DNA from: CALMEE01 sp041748315
Lineage (GTDB): Bacteria > Planctomycetota > Planctomycetia > Pirellulales > Pirellulaceae
NCBI GenBank assembly: GCA_041748315.1
Contig: JBGTDM010000135.1
Location: 1 to 24,651, forward strand
Length of the DNA stretch: 24,651 bases
Reading direction: 5' to 3'
Positions 23,749 through 24,651 of this stretch are shown one piece after another; within the stretch, counting starts at the first letter, position 1; each line of letters begins with the position of its first letter. Both the position numbers and the translations under genes were made by a program. The notes below the pieces were generated by a model, which saw only the letters and a list, made by a program, of their open reading frames with translations, was not told the origin of the DNA and did not search any database.

Positions 23749-24651
23749 TTAACGATCGCTATCTGAGTCCTCGTCAAGTTCGTCGTCGATGTATTGATAT
23801 TCGATCTCGTAGTCCTCACCGTCTTCGAGTTCATCCTCTTCGACGTATTCATATTCGTATTCGTATTCCTCGTCGTCGGTTTCCTCGTCGATTGCTTCGT
23901 CAGCAACGTCGTCGTCTTCTTCATCAGATTCCTCGTCGACCTCTTCGTCAAGCCATTCTTCGTCGTCAAGAATCTCATCGGCGGTCGAGTGCTGTCCGAC
24001 CAAACGAACTTGCTCGACGATCTCTCCTTCAGGATCGGTGTCTGATGCGGCCGTTGCCCTTACAACTCGCGGCCGAACGCTGGGTTCACTGTCTTCTAAA
24101 TCCGATTCATCTGCTTCGTCATCCGGATCCATTCGACGGATCGATGGTTCGGACGGGTGATAACGCAAATTCATAGCGGGCTTGGAAATTTCAGGAATCA
24201 GCGGCGTTGGCCGCTTCGGTTTTGTGCTCAGCGATGGATTGGATGGATGGCTTCCTTCTCGGATAGGTCCATTATTCTGAGGATTGTTGGCTTCGCGACG
24301 ATCGTCGCTTTCGCGATTTTTGATCCGCTCCCACTGGAGCATATCGATCAGGACTTCTCGAGACTTGCTCCCATTGTACGATCCAACGATTCCATCCTCT
24401 TCCATGAAGTCGATCAAGCGCGCTGCTCGTCCATAGCCGATTCCCAGATTTTTTTGCAGTAGCGAGATACTCCCTCGTTCTCCCTGAATGACGGTCTCGA
24501 CCGCCTGGTGATACAATTCGTCCCTCAGTTCAACACTGCGAACGGATCCAGGATTCTCCGAGTCGTCTTCGATTCGAAGATTGATCAATTCATTGACGAA
24601 GTTCTGTTCGGTGGTACTGACGGCATCGGTAATGGCTTGAATCTCGTCATC
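23749..24651 (-). CDS. ftsK: DNA translocase FtsK/SpoIIIE, C-terminal part with long acidic tail (5' end outside window)
   Basis: 300 codons are visible; the motor domain lies beyond the window. Residues 1-30 of the fragment (DDEIQAITDAVSTTEQNFVNEL) are the end of the motor region. Residues about 43-105 are the winged-helix gamma domain that reads polar DNA signals (KOPS/SRS): DELYHQAVETVIQGERGSISLLQ, broken, then IGYGRAARLIDFMEEDGIVG and GSKSREVLI. E. coli has Asn and many relatives Thr where this has Gly in IGYGRAAR. In most FtsK proteins the chain ends here. This one continues for about 195 aa: first a Pro/Asn/Arg-rich linker, then a stretch dominated by Asp, Glu and Tyr, for example EYEYEYEY. 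FtsK pumps chromosome termini at division (family knowledge). What the tail does is unknown. Confidence 0.92.
   Translation of the reverse strand, partial: DDEIQAITDAVSTTEQNFVNELINLRIEDDSENPGSVRSVELRDELYHQAVETVIQGERGSISLLQKNLGIGYGRAARLIDFMEEDGIVGSYNGSKSREVLIDMLQWERIKNRESDDRREANNPQNNGPIREGSHPSNPSLSTKPKRPTPLIPEISKPAMNLRYHPSEPSIRRMDPDDEADESDLEDSEPSVRPRVVRATAASDTDPEGEIVEQVRLVGQHSTADEILDDEEWLDEEVDEESDEEDDDVADEAIDEETDDEEYEYEYEYVEEDELEDGEDYEIEYQYIDDELDEDSDSDR
23845..23868. repeat. Hexanucleotide tandem repeat in the FtsK tail
   Basis: Four 6-bp units of (G/A)TATTC with one variant encode EYEYEYEY within the acidic tail. The surrounding 200 bp is also low in complexity (GAC/GAA/GAG-rich on the coding strand), which may make the tail length variable. 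Confidence 0.6.

Overview
The window looks like chromosomal DNA from a planctomycete, most likely a Pirellulaceae/Rhodopirellula-like organism. This is inferred from gene content: two groEL paralogues around one groES followed by dnaJ, grpE and an FmdB-type zinc ribbon; a very large secreted protein I cannot place in a family; an OleA-like thiolase; and many starts without a Shine-Dalgarno sequence. TGA is a normal stop here (prpB, sod, dnaJ and others end in TGA), so the code is the standard bacterial one. I see no tRNA, rRNA, CRISPR array, insertion sequence or phage gene.

Layout. 1-936 (-): N-terminal part of ATP-dependent PEP carboxykinase (pckA), cut by the window edge. 937-1845: long divergent intergenic region. 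1846-5533 (+): prpB-prpC-prpD, the dedicated enzymes of the 2-methylcitrate cycle. They turn propionyl-CoA plus oxaloacetate into pyruvate and succinate, and PckA could send the resulting C4 acids to gluconeogenesis. 5662-8607 (-): a 981-aa secreted protein of unknown function. 9037-10832 (+): a Mn-type superoxide dismutase with a Tat signal and possible lipobox, overlapped by 4 nt by an alpha/beta hydrolase with a non-ATG start. 10909-12825 (-): a secreted S9 prolyl-oligopeptidase-type peptidase.

12994-19419 (-) is a chaperone cluster, read in the order groEL (GGM-tailed, interrupted), groES, groEL (no GGM tail), terminator-like hairpin, dnaJ, grpE, fmdB. The first groEL carries an in-frame TGA exactly where the family has the conserved hinge glycine (E. 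coli Gly192) and an ATG follows at once. It therefore reads as two back-to-back ORFs of 192 and 371 aa.

20012-22158 (-): two neighbouring genes that both look like degenerate enzymes. One is an AnmK-like (anhydro-N-acetylmuramate kinase) protein with eroded nucleotide-site motifs. The other is a class I/C26 glutamine-amidotransferase-like protein whose catalytic Cys is Gly. 22616-23701 (+): an OleA/FabH-type condensing enzyme with intact Cys-His-Asn. 23749-24651 (-): the C-terminal part of an FtsK/SpoIIIE DNA translocase, whose DNA-reading gamma domain is followed by an unusual, extremely acidic tail of about 195 aa.

Strongest points for follow-up: the groEL interruption at a mechanistic hinge, the adjacent pair of probable pseudoenzymes, the acidic FtsK tail, and the exported lipoprotein-like SOD.
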